Source: Caecitellus pseudoparvulus (taxonomy: Eukaryota > Bigyra: Bicosoecida). Taken from it: 64,000 bases of DNA. A program made the position numbers and the translations under genes. The DNA is taken from positions 661,042 through 725,041 of the forward strand of contig CBFFRQ010000042.1 of the NCBI GenBank assembly GCA_965644315.1, written 5' to 3'. Below the pieces are notes generated by a model. It was given only the letters and a program-made list of their open reading frames with translations, was not told where the DNA came from and ran no database searches. Shown piece after piece: positions 1-8,781 of this stretch. Each line of letters starts with the position of its first letter. The stretch's first letter is position 1.

Positions 1-2
1 CG

Positions 3-2882
3 GGGTTGACAGAGGACATCCTGGCGTCGCTGCGGGAGGAGGTGGCGGTGCTGTCCAGCCTGCGCCACCCGCACATCGTCCTGTTCATCGGCTGCAACAC
101 CTCCTGCGCCAATCCCTTCATCGTGACGGAGTTCTGCTCCCGAGGCAGCCTGGATCGACTGGTTTACGCGCAGGACGCGGCGTTGCCTGCGACGCTGGCG
201 CTGCGGTTCGCACTGCAGTGTGCGCAGGGCATGGCGTACATTCACAGCCGGGACGCAGGCATGATCCACCGCGATGTCAAGTGTGAGAACTTGCTGCTGT
301 CTGGCGGCTGGGACGTGAAGGTCGCAGACTTCGGGCTGACAGTCATGAAGGCACGGGTGAAGGGCAACGCCAGCAGTGGTGCTGGCGCGGGGGGTGGGGA
401 CGGCGAAGTGGAGCGAGACCTGGCCAACCTGGGCGGCACACCCCAATTCTGTGCCCCCGAGGTATTTGAAGGGGAGCACCCAACCAACAAGGTGGACGTG
501 TACGCCTTTGGTGTCGTGCTGTGCGAGCTCTTCCACCGCGTGCTGCCCTTCTCCGACGCGTGGGACCGGTGGGACTTCATTCAGTGCGTGCTGGAGGACG
601 GCGCGACGCCCACTCTGCCCGTCTGGACAGACGTGCCGGCGCGGTATGGCGCCAGCACTGCCACCGTGCCCCTCGGCACGCCCAGCCCCCTGCTCCTGCA
701 CGCAGCTGCGGAGGTGCGGGCGGCGTCCGAGGCGGTGAGCGAGGCCCCCCGCCTGCCGGAGACGGTGCACGAGGGCTCTGCCTTCCACTGTGAGGAGAGC
801 TGGGGCGACGACGACGTCGCCTTCGCCCGGGCGCTGTGGCAGGGCATGGCTGGGGCGACCCCTGCGCAGCTGGCGTCAGGCACCGCCGCCGTGTCAGTGA
901 TGGGCAACCTGCCCACGCTGCACCCATGGCGGGTGGTGGGGCCGGGCTTGGACGGCGTGCCCGCTGAGGAGGGCGCTGCCGACCTCCGTGCGCGGGCCCG
1001 CTCCGCCTCGGGCAGCACTGACGCCAGCACGCCGGCCATCTTCCTGTCACCAGGCACAGGGCGGCTGAGCATGGCTGGCGGCAAGACTGCCACGCTGGGC
1101 TCCGACACGCCCCTGCCACCCTCCCGTCTCGACAAACTCATGCCGTCGCTGTGCGGCGCGCCGCTGGACTCCGTCCGCCCGGGGCGGGTGCAGGAGTGGA
1201 TGGCGTACGAAGGCGACGGCACGGGCGTCTTGCGCGCTCTCATCGAGGCCTGCCTGCACCGGGACCCCGACTGCCGCCCCCACTTCCACGACATCGTCAC
1301 GCTGCTGCGGGAGGTGGTGGCGCTGCCCACCCACGACCTCTTCCTCTGCTTCGAGCTGCCACGCCTGCAGGAGACGCTTTCGTACGGCCCTGTCGCGGCG
1401 CAGGGCCGTGCGGCGCGCGAGATCTCCGCGCTCTGCTGCACGGCCATGGCCGACCGCACGGTGAACCTGCGCTGCCCACCGCCGGAGCTGCTGCTGGAGG
1501 GCGCCGGCGCACAGACGCCGTCCTTCCTGCGGTCCCCCCCCCAGCGCCGGGCGTCCTTGCTGGGCATCGCCAGCGGACGGTCGGCAGATGGCTCCCTGCC
1601 GCCGGTGTTTGGGCGGGTGCTGGCCGGCTCGCCGTCCCCCGACGCCCCTCTCGCCCTGCAGGTGGGCACGCTCACCACTGCCCTGCCGCACCTTATGGCA
1701 GCCGTCGCCGCCATGCTGCGGTGCCATGACATGTCTCTACGTGCCATGTGCGGGTTCCCCCTCACAGCAAGAGGGGCAAGTGGGCTGGACCCGACCCCCC
1801 CTGGCGCACAGCCCCACCCCAGCCAGCCCACCGAGCCCGCCACGCCTGCTGCCGACAGCAAGTCTGCGGCGCGGGGCAGCAAGATGGCTGCCCGCCGCGC
1901 CGCCCGCAAGGCCATGGAGCAGATGTACGCCCAGCGCACGGACGCGGAAGGCATCATGGAGGCGGTGGTGGCTGGCGTACAGGCGCTGGAGTTCCTGCTG
2001 TTCACGTGGGTGTCCCTGGAAGGCACCGACGCCGCCCAGCAGCAGGGCACCGTCCTGCCCTTCTCCGCCATGGAGCACATCGCATCCTGCGGCATGCTGC
2101 CGCCGCAGGAGCTGTCGCGGGTGGCGCACAGCCTGGCCACGCTGGCCTCCGCACCGCGCCCCCTCCTGCGGTGGGCGGAGCAAGTGCAGCAGCTGCTGGA
2201 CACGGGTGCCAAGGCCCCGCGCGGCGCACAGGGCGGCGGGGACCTGTCCACGGCCAAGAACTACACCGTGCGCAGCCACGTGCAGGGCACGGCCGCCCGC
2301 CTCTTCGGCACGCTGTGGGTGGTGCTCCCTGCGCACCGCGGCAAGCTGGAGCGCATCCTCGCCAACACCCTCGCAGCGGCGTGCCTGTCCCAGCATGAGC
2401 CAGGCGCCCACGCGAACGCCCACCTTGCCTGGCTGTGCAAGCCCTTTATGGAGGTCCAGGCGAGGGAGGCGGTGCGGCCGTCGCCGGCTCGGCGTGCCAC
2501 CGTGGCGGTGCCCCGACGGTCGGCAGCTGCTGGCACGCCAGGCGCTGCGGGGGAAGGGACGGTGATTGTGCTGGGGAACCAGGTCCTCACGAGGGGCCAG
2601 CGCCTGGTGGCGGGGACGGTGGACACCTCCTCCACCGCCAAAGTGTCGGACACCGTCGCGTCATGGCAGCAGCGGAGCACGCCGCCCATGGCCCGCAGGG
2701 GCAGCGCGAGTGGCAGCTCGAGGACGGCCCGACCGCCCAGCAGCGTGCGTGCGACACCCCCTCCAAAGACAACGCCTGCTCCGCCCCCGCGGGGGGCCAA
2801 GGTCAGCGCGCAAGGCCGAGAGGGGGAAGGGGTGGGCAGCCCGCCCCCGCCGCCACCTGCGCCGGAAGTGGATGGCGTGTGA
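3..2882 (+). CDS. TKL-like protein kinase, 5'-truncated by window edge
   Basis: The frame is open from the first bases, so the N-terminus, including the glycine loop and the beta-3 lysine, lies outside the window. Visible kinase elements, counted from base 6: an alpha-C region ending in EEVAVLSSLRHPHIV, the catalytic loop HRDVKCENLL at about residue 88, DFG at about 108, the activation segment GTPQFCAPE at about 143, and DVYAFGVVLCEL. A poorly conserved insertion of about 200 residues precedes the last part of the kinase fold, ACLHRDPDCRPHF at about residue 414. All catalytic residues that can be seen are intact, and the style resembles TKL (Raf/MLK-like) kinases. The remaining 500 residues are Ala/Pro-rich, with a helical stretch around residues 610-800 and a Ser/Pro-rich basic tail. 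The stop is 50 bp from the stop of the convergent kinesin gene. Substrate unknown. Confidence 0.85.
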   Translation, partial: GLTEDILASLREEVAVLSSLRHPHIVLFIGCNTSCANPFIVTEFCSRGSLDRLVYAQDAALPATLALRFALQCAQGMAYIHSRDAGMIHRDVKCENLLLSGGWDVKVADFGLTVMKARVKGNASSGAGAGGGDGEVERDLANLGGTPQFCAPEVFEGEHPTNKVDVYAFGVVLCELFHRVLPFSDAWDRWDFIQCVLEDGATPTLPVWTDVPARYGASTATVPLGTPSPLLLHAAAEVRAASEAVSEAPRLPETVHEGSAFHCEESWGDDDVAFARALWQGMAGATPAQLASGTAAVSVMGNLPTLHPWRVVGPGLDGVPAEEGAADLRARARSASGSTDASTPAIFLSPGTGRLSMAGGKTATLGSDTPLPPSRLDKLMPSLCGAPLDSVRPGRVQEWMAYEGDGTGVLRALIEACLHRDPDCRPHFHDIVTLLREVVALPTHDLFLCFELPRLQETLSYGPVAAQGRAAREISALCCTAMADRTVNLRCPPPELLLEGAGAQTPSFLRSPPQRRASLLGIASGRSADGSLPPVFGRVLAGSPSPDAPLALQVGTLTTALPHLMAAVAAMLRCHDMSLRAMCGFPLTARGASGLDPTPPGAQPHPSQPTEPATPAADSKSAARGSKMAARRAARKAMEQMYAQRTDAEGIMEAVVAGVQALEFLLFTWVSLEGTDAAQQQGTVLPFSAMEHIASCGMLPPQELSRVAHSLATLASAPRPLLRWAEQVQQLLDTGAKAPRGAQGGGDLSTAKNYTVRSHVQGTAARLFGTLWVVLPAHRGKLERILANTLAAACLSQHEPGAHANAHLAWLCKPFMEVQAREAVRPSPARRATVAVPRRSAAAGTPGAAGEGTVIVLGNQVLTRGQRLVAGTVDTSSTAKVSDTVASWQQRSTPPMARRGSASGSSRTARPPSSVRATPPPKTTPAPPPRGAKVSAQGREGEGVGSPPPPPPAPEVDGV

Positions 2883-2932
2883 GCTGCAGCGCTTTGCATT
2901 GCGCATGAGAATGTACACCCTCTCTTTCCACC

Positions 2933-5900
2933 TCAACCAGCGGCCGTCCCCACAGGCCCGCCCTCCTCCTCACCCTCCCCATCCACCGCCTCGTCATCCT
3001 CATGCACGGCTTCGCCGGCTCGCAGGCGGCGAATGGTGGCCTTCAGGTGCCGCACCAGCTTGGATTCCTCTGACTTGGCAGCTGTGTTGGTGATCTTCTT
3101 CACTCGCTCAGCGTACTGCAGCGAGGACAGCGTCTCGTCGGTGTTGTCCTCTGCCGGCGAAATGTTCACGAACATGAGTGTCTTCGCACTGCCGCCCAGG
3201 CCATCCTGCAGCACGCGCGTGAGCAAGTTGTCGCGGTAGGGCACGTGGCCAGGGCCCTCGTCTGTGCCCTCCGTCGAGGACAGCTTGTTGATGACGTTGC
3301 CCAGGGCAGCGAGGGAGCGGTTGATGCTCTGGGCCTCCCGCAGGCGCTCCGCATCAGCGCCAGTCTTGGACACGCGCTCCGAGCCAGCAAGATCCACCAG
3401 GGTCAGCTTGCCGAAGGAGGTCTTGCCCGTGGCCGTGTTGCGCACCTGGATCATGATGGTGAAGACGAGGTGTGAGCGGGACGATTCGGCGTTCATCTTG
3501 GTGGAGCCGGTCTTTCGGGCCGCATTGCCCTCATCGAAGTGCGCCAGCACCTCTGCTGGCGAGTGTGCTTCACGCACAGCGGCGCCTTGGATGAACACGC
3601 GCTTCTTGCGGTCCATCTTCACCTCCAGGCGGGGGGGCTTCAGACTCCCACCCGCCTTGGCGTGGTCCACCATGAAGTACAGGTCTTGCAAGTTGTCGTT
3701 GTACAGCTCCACCATGGTGGTGGTGATGGACACCTCCGTGCTGTCTGCGTTCTCCTCCATGATGGAGAAGAGCCGCGCGATGGCGCGCGGTGTGACGCCC
3801 AGCAGCTCGCCGCCGCCCGCTGTCGCGCCCAGCATGGTGAACGTCTTGCCACTGCCCGTCTGCCCGTATGCGAAGATGCAGACGTTGTACCCGTCGAAGG
3901 CAGACTGGATGAGGTTGTCCACCTCCTCGTACACCTCTGGCTGCGTGGAGGTGGGCCCGAACACGTGGTCGTACACGAAGCTCCGGTCGCCCTTGTCCGT
4001 GCCCAGAGTGATGGTCATGTCGTCGGGCATTGACACGACCGAAGGCGACTTCAGGTCCCGCTCGCGCTTGTTGGGCGGGCGGCACCTCGCGTACACGCGG
4101 ATCTTGCCCTTCATGTCTTCCAGCGCGTTGTGCAGGCGCTTGCGCTTGACTTGCTCCTCACGGTACAGCTTGGCCAGCTCAGCCCCCTGCTTCTCCAGCT
4201 CCTTGATGCTGGCTTGCGCCTCCACCAGGGCCGCGCTCTGGGCACGCAGGCCCTCCAGCTCCGCCTGCAGGTCCCCCATGCCGCCCACCTGCGCCTTGAG
4301 CCCGTCGCGTTCGGCCGTCACCTCTGCCAGGCGCCCCTCCAGCTCCTCGCTCCGGGCTGCCAGGGCGTCGGCCTCCTTGGTCTTGCGGGTGAGGTCTTTG
4401 GTCACCTTGGCCACGGCCTCGTCCTGCGCCTTGGCGGCCTTCTTCAGCTCGCTGTCCATCTGCTTCTGCATGCGGCGCACTTCCTTGTCGGCTTCCGAGG
4501 CGGCCGCCCCCGTGCCCTTCTCCAGGCGCGCGATCTCCACCGACGCCTTCTTCAGCTCCGCCTTCACGCTGCGCAGCTCCTTCTCCTTGTCCTTCACCTT
4601 GCCCTTCTCCTTCTCCAGCGCCTCCTTCAACCTGCCTTCTGCGGCACTGCTGCCACCCGAAGCAGCAGCGCCACCCCGGCCGCCGCCCCGGCCCGCGTCA
4701 GCTTGCGCCGCCTCCACTTGCGCCTTGAGCTCTGCCACCTTGTCCTGCAACACCGCCACCTTCTTCTCGGCGCGGTCTGCACGCCGGGAAGCCTCCCGAG
4801 CATCTGCAGATGGGGCGCCACCATGGGCGGAGCGCTGTGCCGGCGCCGCGTGGGCGGGGCGCGACGCAGCAGCGGCTTGGGCAGCCTTTGTGGCGGCTTG
4901 TGCTGCCTGCAGCTCCGCTTGCAGCGCCGCCAGGGCAGCGGCAGAGGCACCGTCGTCCCCAGCGCCGCCGCTTTGCGCCGGCTCAGGCAGGTCACCCTCC
5001 AGCAGCGCCGCGGCATCCTTCACAAAAGCATCCAGGGCTGTGCGCAGGGCAAGGGCAGCCTTGGACACCTTCAAGCTGGCAGCCTCTTCTCGGGTGGACT
5101 GCAAGGCTTGCAGCAGGGGCTGCAGTGGCTCGTAGTCATGCTTGCCCAGCCGGCCAAGGACGTCGGAGATGGTGTCCTGCAGCACGGAGCAGACCTCAGA
5201 CTTCTTCTTCTCCTTCCACAGGGTCTTGGCGTGGGCGATGGCGGCGCCCACTGCCTCGATGAGGGCCTCCAAGTCTTCACGCAAGGAAGGGCCGCCGCTG
5301 CCGCCGCCAGCGCCTGCCTGGGCAGCGCTTGTTGCTGCCTGCGCCAACGCAATACGGTGCGCGATGGCATCCTCGGCTGCCTGCGCCTTGGCAGACTCCA
5401 GGGCATCCTGCAGCGCGGCCACCTCGCCCTCCAGCTCTTCCTGCCGCGTCTGCAGGTCGGCCACTTCAGCCTCCAACTCCGCTTCGCGCTCCGCATCCCC
5501 CTCAGGCGACGCGCTAGACGACCTCCCTGCCGCCAGCTCTGCCTTGAGCGCAGCCACAGTGCCCTGTGCGGCTGCCAGGTCCTGCTGTGCTTGGGCAGCT
5601 GCCTCGCGCTGCTGCGCCAACGACGCCTCCACCACAGCCAGCTCGGCAGCTGGCACGGAGTCACCGCCAGCATCCGCACGGGCATCCAAGCGCGCCTGCA
5701 GGTCGTCCCGCTCGCTGTCGGCAGCTTGCAGGCGCGCCTGTAGCCGTGCGACCTCCTCCTTCGCGCGCCGCAGCTCGGCACCCGAGGCAGCGGCTGGGGG
5801 TGGGCCGCTGAGGCGCCCCGCGGCGAAGTCTTCCTCTGCACGGGCCAGGGCAGCCTCTGCCTCCTGCAGTCGCCGCTGTGCCTCGGCGTTGGAGGCGCTG

Positions 5901-7360
5901 GCGGCATCAGCTGCGGCCACTTGCTCCTTGTGCTGGGCCGACAACGCATCGTATGCGTGGTACTGCTCCTTGATGGCCTTCTTGGCCTCCTTGTCCGCCG
6001 GCTGGCCCTCCCGAGCCTCGTAGTCTGCCAGCCACGTCTTGATGTCAGCCTTGACAGCCTTGTACCTGCCGTGCAGCGCATCTGCCTCAGCTGCCGCCTC
6101 CGCTGCCGCCTCCGCGCTCTCCTGCACCTCCGCCCCTGCCACCCGCACCTCCTCACGGAATGGCGCCAGGGCAGCTTCACGAGCCGCTGGATCCACAGGC
6201 GGTGCGTTGAGCAGGCCCAGGTCGCGCAGTTGCTGTGCCCGCGGTGGGTCTGCCTGCCACTCCCGCAGGGTGGTCAGGAACTGCTCGTCGGACTGGGCAG
6301 GCTGCACAGCGGCAGAGGGCGCGGCGGCCCACTCGCCCCGCGGGGAGGTCTGCAGGCGCTGCACCTCTGCAGCCAGTCGCTCCCTGTCTTCCTCCAGCGC
6401 TGCCAGGCGCACTGCCGCCTGTGGGTCACCTGTGGCGCCGCCCGCCTTCTCAGCTGTGGCGGCAAGCACCGTGGCGCCTTGCCCCGCCTTGGCCAGCGCC
6501 GCCTGCAACGCCGCCACCTGTTGCTGCAGGGCAGCAATGGTGGCTTCGCGGGCGTCCAGCTTGGCGTCGGCGCGCTGCTGCAGCTGCCGCTTCAGGGCGG
6601 GGAAGGCCGCATGTGCAGCGTGCAGTGCCGCCAAGGCAGGCCCTGCGGCGGGCCCATCGCTGCCACCTGCGGTGGTCGGCAGCGTTGCAGCTGCCGCAGC
6701 AGCAGCTTCTGCCGCGTCTGCCTTTGCTTCTGCTGTCTTGGTCGCTGCCTGGGACTGTGCCAGCTCCTCGCGCAGCTCAGCCAGCGCCTGCGCGTGCTGC
6801 TCCTCGATAACCTGCCGCAGACGGTCCGAGTCGCCACCAGAGGCATCCACCTGGGCCTCCAGGTGCGCCACGCGCTTCTCTGCCTCGGCGGCGGCGGCAG
6901 CTGCTCGCCGGCGCTCCTCCTGGCGCTGAGCCTCGGCGGAGGTCAGCTCCTGCTTCAGCTCGGTGGCGGCGGAGCGGTAGTACTGGATGCGTGTGTTGGC
7001 ACGGGAGCGCATGTCCTCGATGTACGACACGTAGTGCTGCCGTGCTGTGGCCTCCCTGTCGCTGTAGTACTGCTGCACCTTGCGCAGGAGGTCAGCGTGC
7101 CGTGCACGCATGGCTTCCATGTCGCCCGTCATGCGCTTGATGGTGTCTTGCGCCACGCTGAGGGGGATGTACGACTGCTCCTTCACCTCAGAGGGCTGCG
7201 GGACTTTCTGCTCCCCTGCGCTCTCAGCAGTGCGCCCTCCGTGCGGAGTTGCTCCGTACTCGGCAAAGACGTGGTCAGTGGCAGGCAAGCTGCCAGCAGG
7301 GCTTCGCGCCGCTCCAGGCCCTACTCCCGCCGCGGCCAGCCGGGACTTCAGGGAAGCCAT
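2933..7360 (-). CDS. Kinesin-14 family, C-terminal motor, KCBP-like neck
   Basis: Predicted microtubule motor of 1,475 residues, single exon, starting at the ATG at 7360; the frame extends upstream only with non-ATG codons. Residues about 60-1080 are predicted coiled coil, rich in Ala, Glu, Gln and Lys. The neck KGKIRVYARCRPP and the motor fill about 1085-1425, with P-loop GQTGSGKT near 1167, switch I NAESSRSH, switch II VDLAGSE, and the YRDNLLTRVLQDGLGG helix. A C-terminal motor preceded by a neck is the kinesin-14 layout, so minus-end-directed movement is expected from the family. The neck YREEQVKRKR...NALEDMKGKIRVY closely resembles that of plant KCBP, but no MyTH4 or FERM domain is visible. 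The tail after the motor has a basic helix (LVRHLKATIRRLR), which could be a calmodulin-type site, then an acidic end. Confidence 0.93.
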   Translation of the reverse strand: MASLKSRLAAAGVGPGAARSPAGSLPATDHVFAEYGATPHGGRTAESAGEQKVPQPSEVKEQSYIPLSVAQDTIKRMTGDMEAMRARHADLLRKVQQYYSDREATARQHYVSYIEDMRSRANTRIQYYRSAATELKQELTSAEAQRQEERRRAAAAAAEAEKRVAHLEAQVDASGGDSDRLRQVIEEQHAQALAELREELAQSQAATKTAEAKADAAEAAAAAAATLPTTAGGSDGPAAGPALAALHAAHAAFPALKRQLQQRADAKLDAREATIAALQQQVAALQAALAKAGQGATVLAATAEKAGGATGDPQAAVRLAALEEDRERLAAEVQRLQTSPRGEWAAAPSAAVQPAQSDEQFLTTLREWQADPPRAQQLRDLGLLNAPPVDPAAREAALAPFREEVRVAGAEVQESAEAAAEAAAEADALHGRYKAVKADIKTWLADYEAREGQPADKEAKKAIKEQYHAYDALSAQHKEQVAAADAASASNAEAQRRLQEAEAALARAEEDFAAGRLSGPPPAAASGAELRRAKEEVARLQARLQAADSERDDLQARLDARADAGGDSVPAAELAVVEASLAQQREAAAQAQQDLAAAQGTVAALKAELAAGRSSSASPEGDAEREAELEAEVADLQTRQEELEGEVAALQDALESAKAQAAEDAIAHRIALAQAATSAAQAGAGGGSGGPSLREDLEALIEAVGAAIAHAKTLWKEKKKSEVCSVLQDTISDVLGRLGKHDYEPLQPLLQALQSTREEAASLKVSKAALALRTALDAFVKDAAALLEGDLPEPAQSGGAGDDGASAAALAALQAELQAAQAATKAAQAAAASRPAHAAPAQRSAHGGAPSADAREASRRADRAEKKVAVLQDKVAELKAQVEAAQADAGRGGGRGGAAASGGSSAAEGRLKEALEKEKGKVKDKEKELRSVKAELKKASVEIARLEKGTGAAASEADKEVRRMQKQMDSELKKAAKAQDEAVAKVTKDLTRKTKEADALAARSEELEGRLAEVTAERDGLKAQVGGMGDLQAELEGLRAQSAALVEAQASIKELEKQGAELAKLYREEQVKRKRLHNALEDMKGKIRVYARCRPPNKRERDLKSPSVVSMPDDMTITLGTDKGDRSFVYDHVFGPTSTQPEVYEEVDNLIQSAFDGYNVCIFAYGQTGSGKTFTMLGATAGGGELLGVTPRAIARLFSIMEENADSTEVSITTTMVELYNDNLQDLYFMVDHAKAGGSLKPPRLEVKMDRKKRVFIQGAAVREAHSPAEVLAHFDEGNAARKTGSTKMNAESSRSHLVFTIMIQVRNTATGKTSFGKLTLVDLAGSERVSKTGADAERLREAQSINRSLAALGNVINKLSSTEGTDEGPGHVPYRDNLLTRVLQDGLGGSAKTLMFVNISPAEDNTDETLSSLQYAERVKKITNTAAKSEESKLVRHLKATIRRLRAGEAVHEDDEAVDGEGEEEGGPVGTAAG

Positions 7361-7916
7361 GCCAAACAGACAGTTGTACAAGCGATGCTACACGGGTCTG
7401 CAGGGTGTGGGGCGTTGCCCGGCCGCCTAGCCTTGCGGGTGGGCTGTAACCGACTGCGGAAGTTGCAGAGAGGTAGAAACGCCGTGGCGTCGCTTGCAGC
7501 CAGCCAAGGCGCACGCAAGGCAAGCACCAACCCAGCGAAAGTCGATGGCTCTCAAAGATGCATATGTTTCAGGAGTGGCCCTGTGTGTGAATTGTGTTGC
7601 GCAGGGTTTGACTGGGCTTCGGCGAGAGGCGAGAGGCAGACAAGCAAAGTGCCAGCTGCGTTGCCTGGCTGCACGGAGGCACACAAAGCGCAAGCTGCGA
7701 GTCAAACGTCTTCAGTGCACACGAACCCTGTGCTAGCAGGAGATAGCGGGGGTGCAGCATGGCGCCGCTTGCCCGGAAGCTGCCCAGACCGCTGCCCCGC
7801 GGCGCTGGCTTGAGCGCGGTGGGTGGCAAGGACGCCTCCTAGCAGGCCTACAGCCTGTCCTGCCTGCCATGGCACAAGGGGCACTCGCCAGCCCCCCATG
7901 CAAGCCAAGGCCTGCC
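7361..7916. other. Intergenic region between kinesin 5' end and small minus-strand gene
   Basis: About 550 bases upstream of the kinesin start. Open frames here are short, lack homology and overlap each other. No RNA gene or repeat was recognised. It presumably holds the kinesin promoter, but no TATA-like or initiator element stands out. Confidence 0.4.
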
Positions 7917-8408
7917 CTAGCGGGGGGCGGTGGACCGTGCTGCTGCTGTGGCGCCTGACGCTCGCAGGGTGCTGCCGTGCTTCACCTTCTGCACCTGCAA
8001 GCGATCCCGCAGCGCAGCCATGGTGGCCTTGGCCGCTTCGAGCTGTGCCGCCGCCGTGCGCAGGGCCATGGCCTGGTGCTCGCAGTGCATGACGGCGTGC
8101 TGCAGGGACGTGTGCAGCACGGCAGCTGCCGCAGCTGACGACCCCCGCGCCGCAGTGAGGTCTTCCACCGAGGTGTTGGCAAGCTCCAAGGCCAGCACAG
8201 TGCCTCTGGCTTGGTGCCAAGCAGGGAAGGCGGCCTGCTGACCCTTGGCGAGGAAGCCGATGTCCACACCGGCCGTGTCACTGTCGGAGTCATCTGGTGC
8301 CGTGGTCTTTGCAGGACCTGTTGTGGCAAGGGGCTGCTGGCCAGCTGGAGAACTGGGATATGAGGGCACCCCCCTGCCTTTGCGGCTGCGCTTCTGCCCA
8401 CGTGACAT
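7917..8408 (-). CDS. Small basic protein with coiled coil, unknown
   Basis: A 163-residue frame starting at the ATG at 8408. The frame stays open further upstream, but that part looks non-coding, and this is the first ATG followed by a composition typical of a protein. The N-terminus MSRGQKRSRKGRG is strongly basic and could act as a nuclear signal. It is followed by a Ser/Asp patch (DDSDSD). From about residue 75 the chain is Ala-rich and helical with a heptad-like pattern (VLHTSLQHAVMHCEHQAMALRTAA, then LEAAKATMAALRDRL). No family recognised. It could be a small nuclear or centrosomal coiled-coil protein, but that is a guess. Reality of the gene rests on frame length and composition only. 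Confidence 0.45.
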   Translation of the reverse strand: MSRGQKRSRKGRGVPSYPSSPAGQQPLATTGPAKTTAPDDSDSDTAGVDIGFLAKGQQAAFPAWHQARGTVLALELANTSVEDLTAARGSSAAAAAVLHTSLQHAVMHCEHQAMALRTAAAQLEAAKATMAALRDRLQVQKVKHGSTLRASGATAAARSTAPR

Positions 8409-8781
8409 GCTAAGCCAGGGGCGCGAGTGTGGGGCTGACCAATTTCCGCGCGGGCGTCGTGCTGGCCGAGCTTGCTGCGCGGTGGTTGGGGCCCAGCGCC
8501 CAGGGTACAGAGAGGACTGTATGGAAAAGCAGTCAGCGTACGCCGTGGTCGGATGCGGCGGTCGGAAGATTTTGTCGGGGCGTGTGCTCGAGGCTTGAGC
8601 CTCCTTTTGCCGCAAGGCACCAACTTCGCCGCGACAAGCAAGCCCATTCCGATGGCAAGGAACAAAACGAAAGACAAGCACGCGCTCGCGGGGGTTAGCC
8701 ATCAAGCCCTCCCCGGAAGGGTCAATTTCGCCGCGAGGAGGCTGCAGCCCCCGGTGCAAACTCGCCAGCGTTTCGCGCAGC
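8409..8781. other. Intergenic region, likely divergent promoter
   Basis: About 370 bases between the starts of the minus-strand coiled-coil gene and the plus-strand pseudokinase gene. No gene, RNA or repeat was seen. The head-to-head arrangement suggests a shared promoter region. Confidence 0.4.

Noticed and set aside
581-2257. 558-codon minus-strand frame opposite the kinase
   Set aside because: Same GC-driven shadow effect; composition is Ser/Arg/Ala-rich without homology.
5921-7813. 630-codon plus-strand frame opposite the kinesin gene
   Set aside because: High GC leaves antisense frames open. It is Leu/Arg/Gln-rich with no motif, while the minus strand has a clear kinesin.
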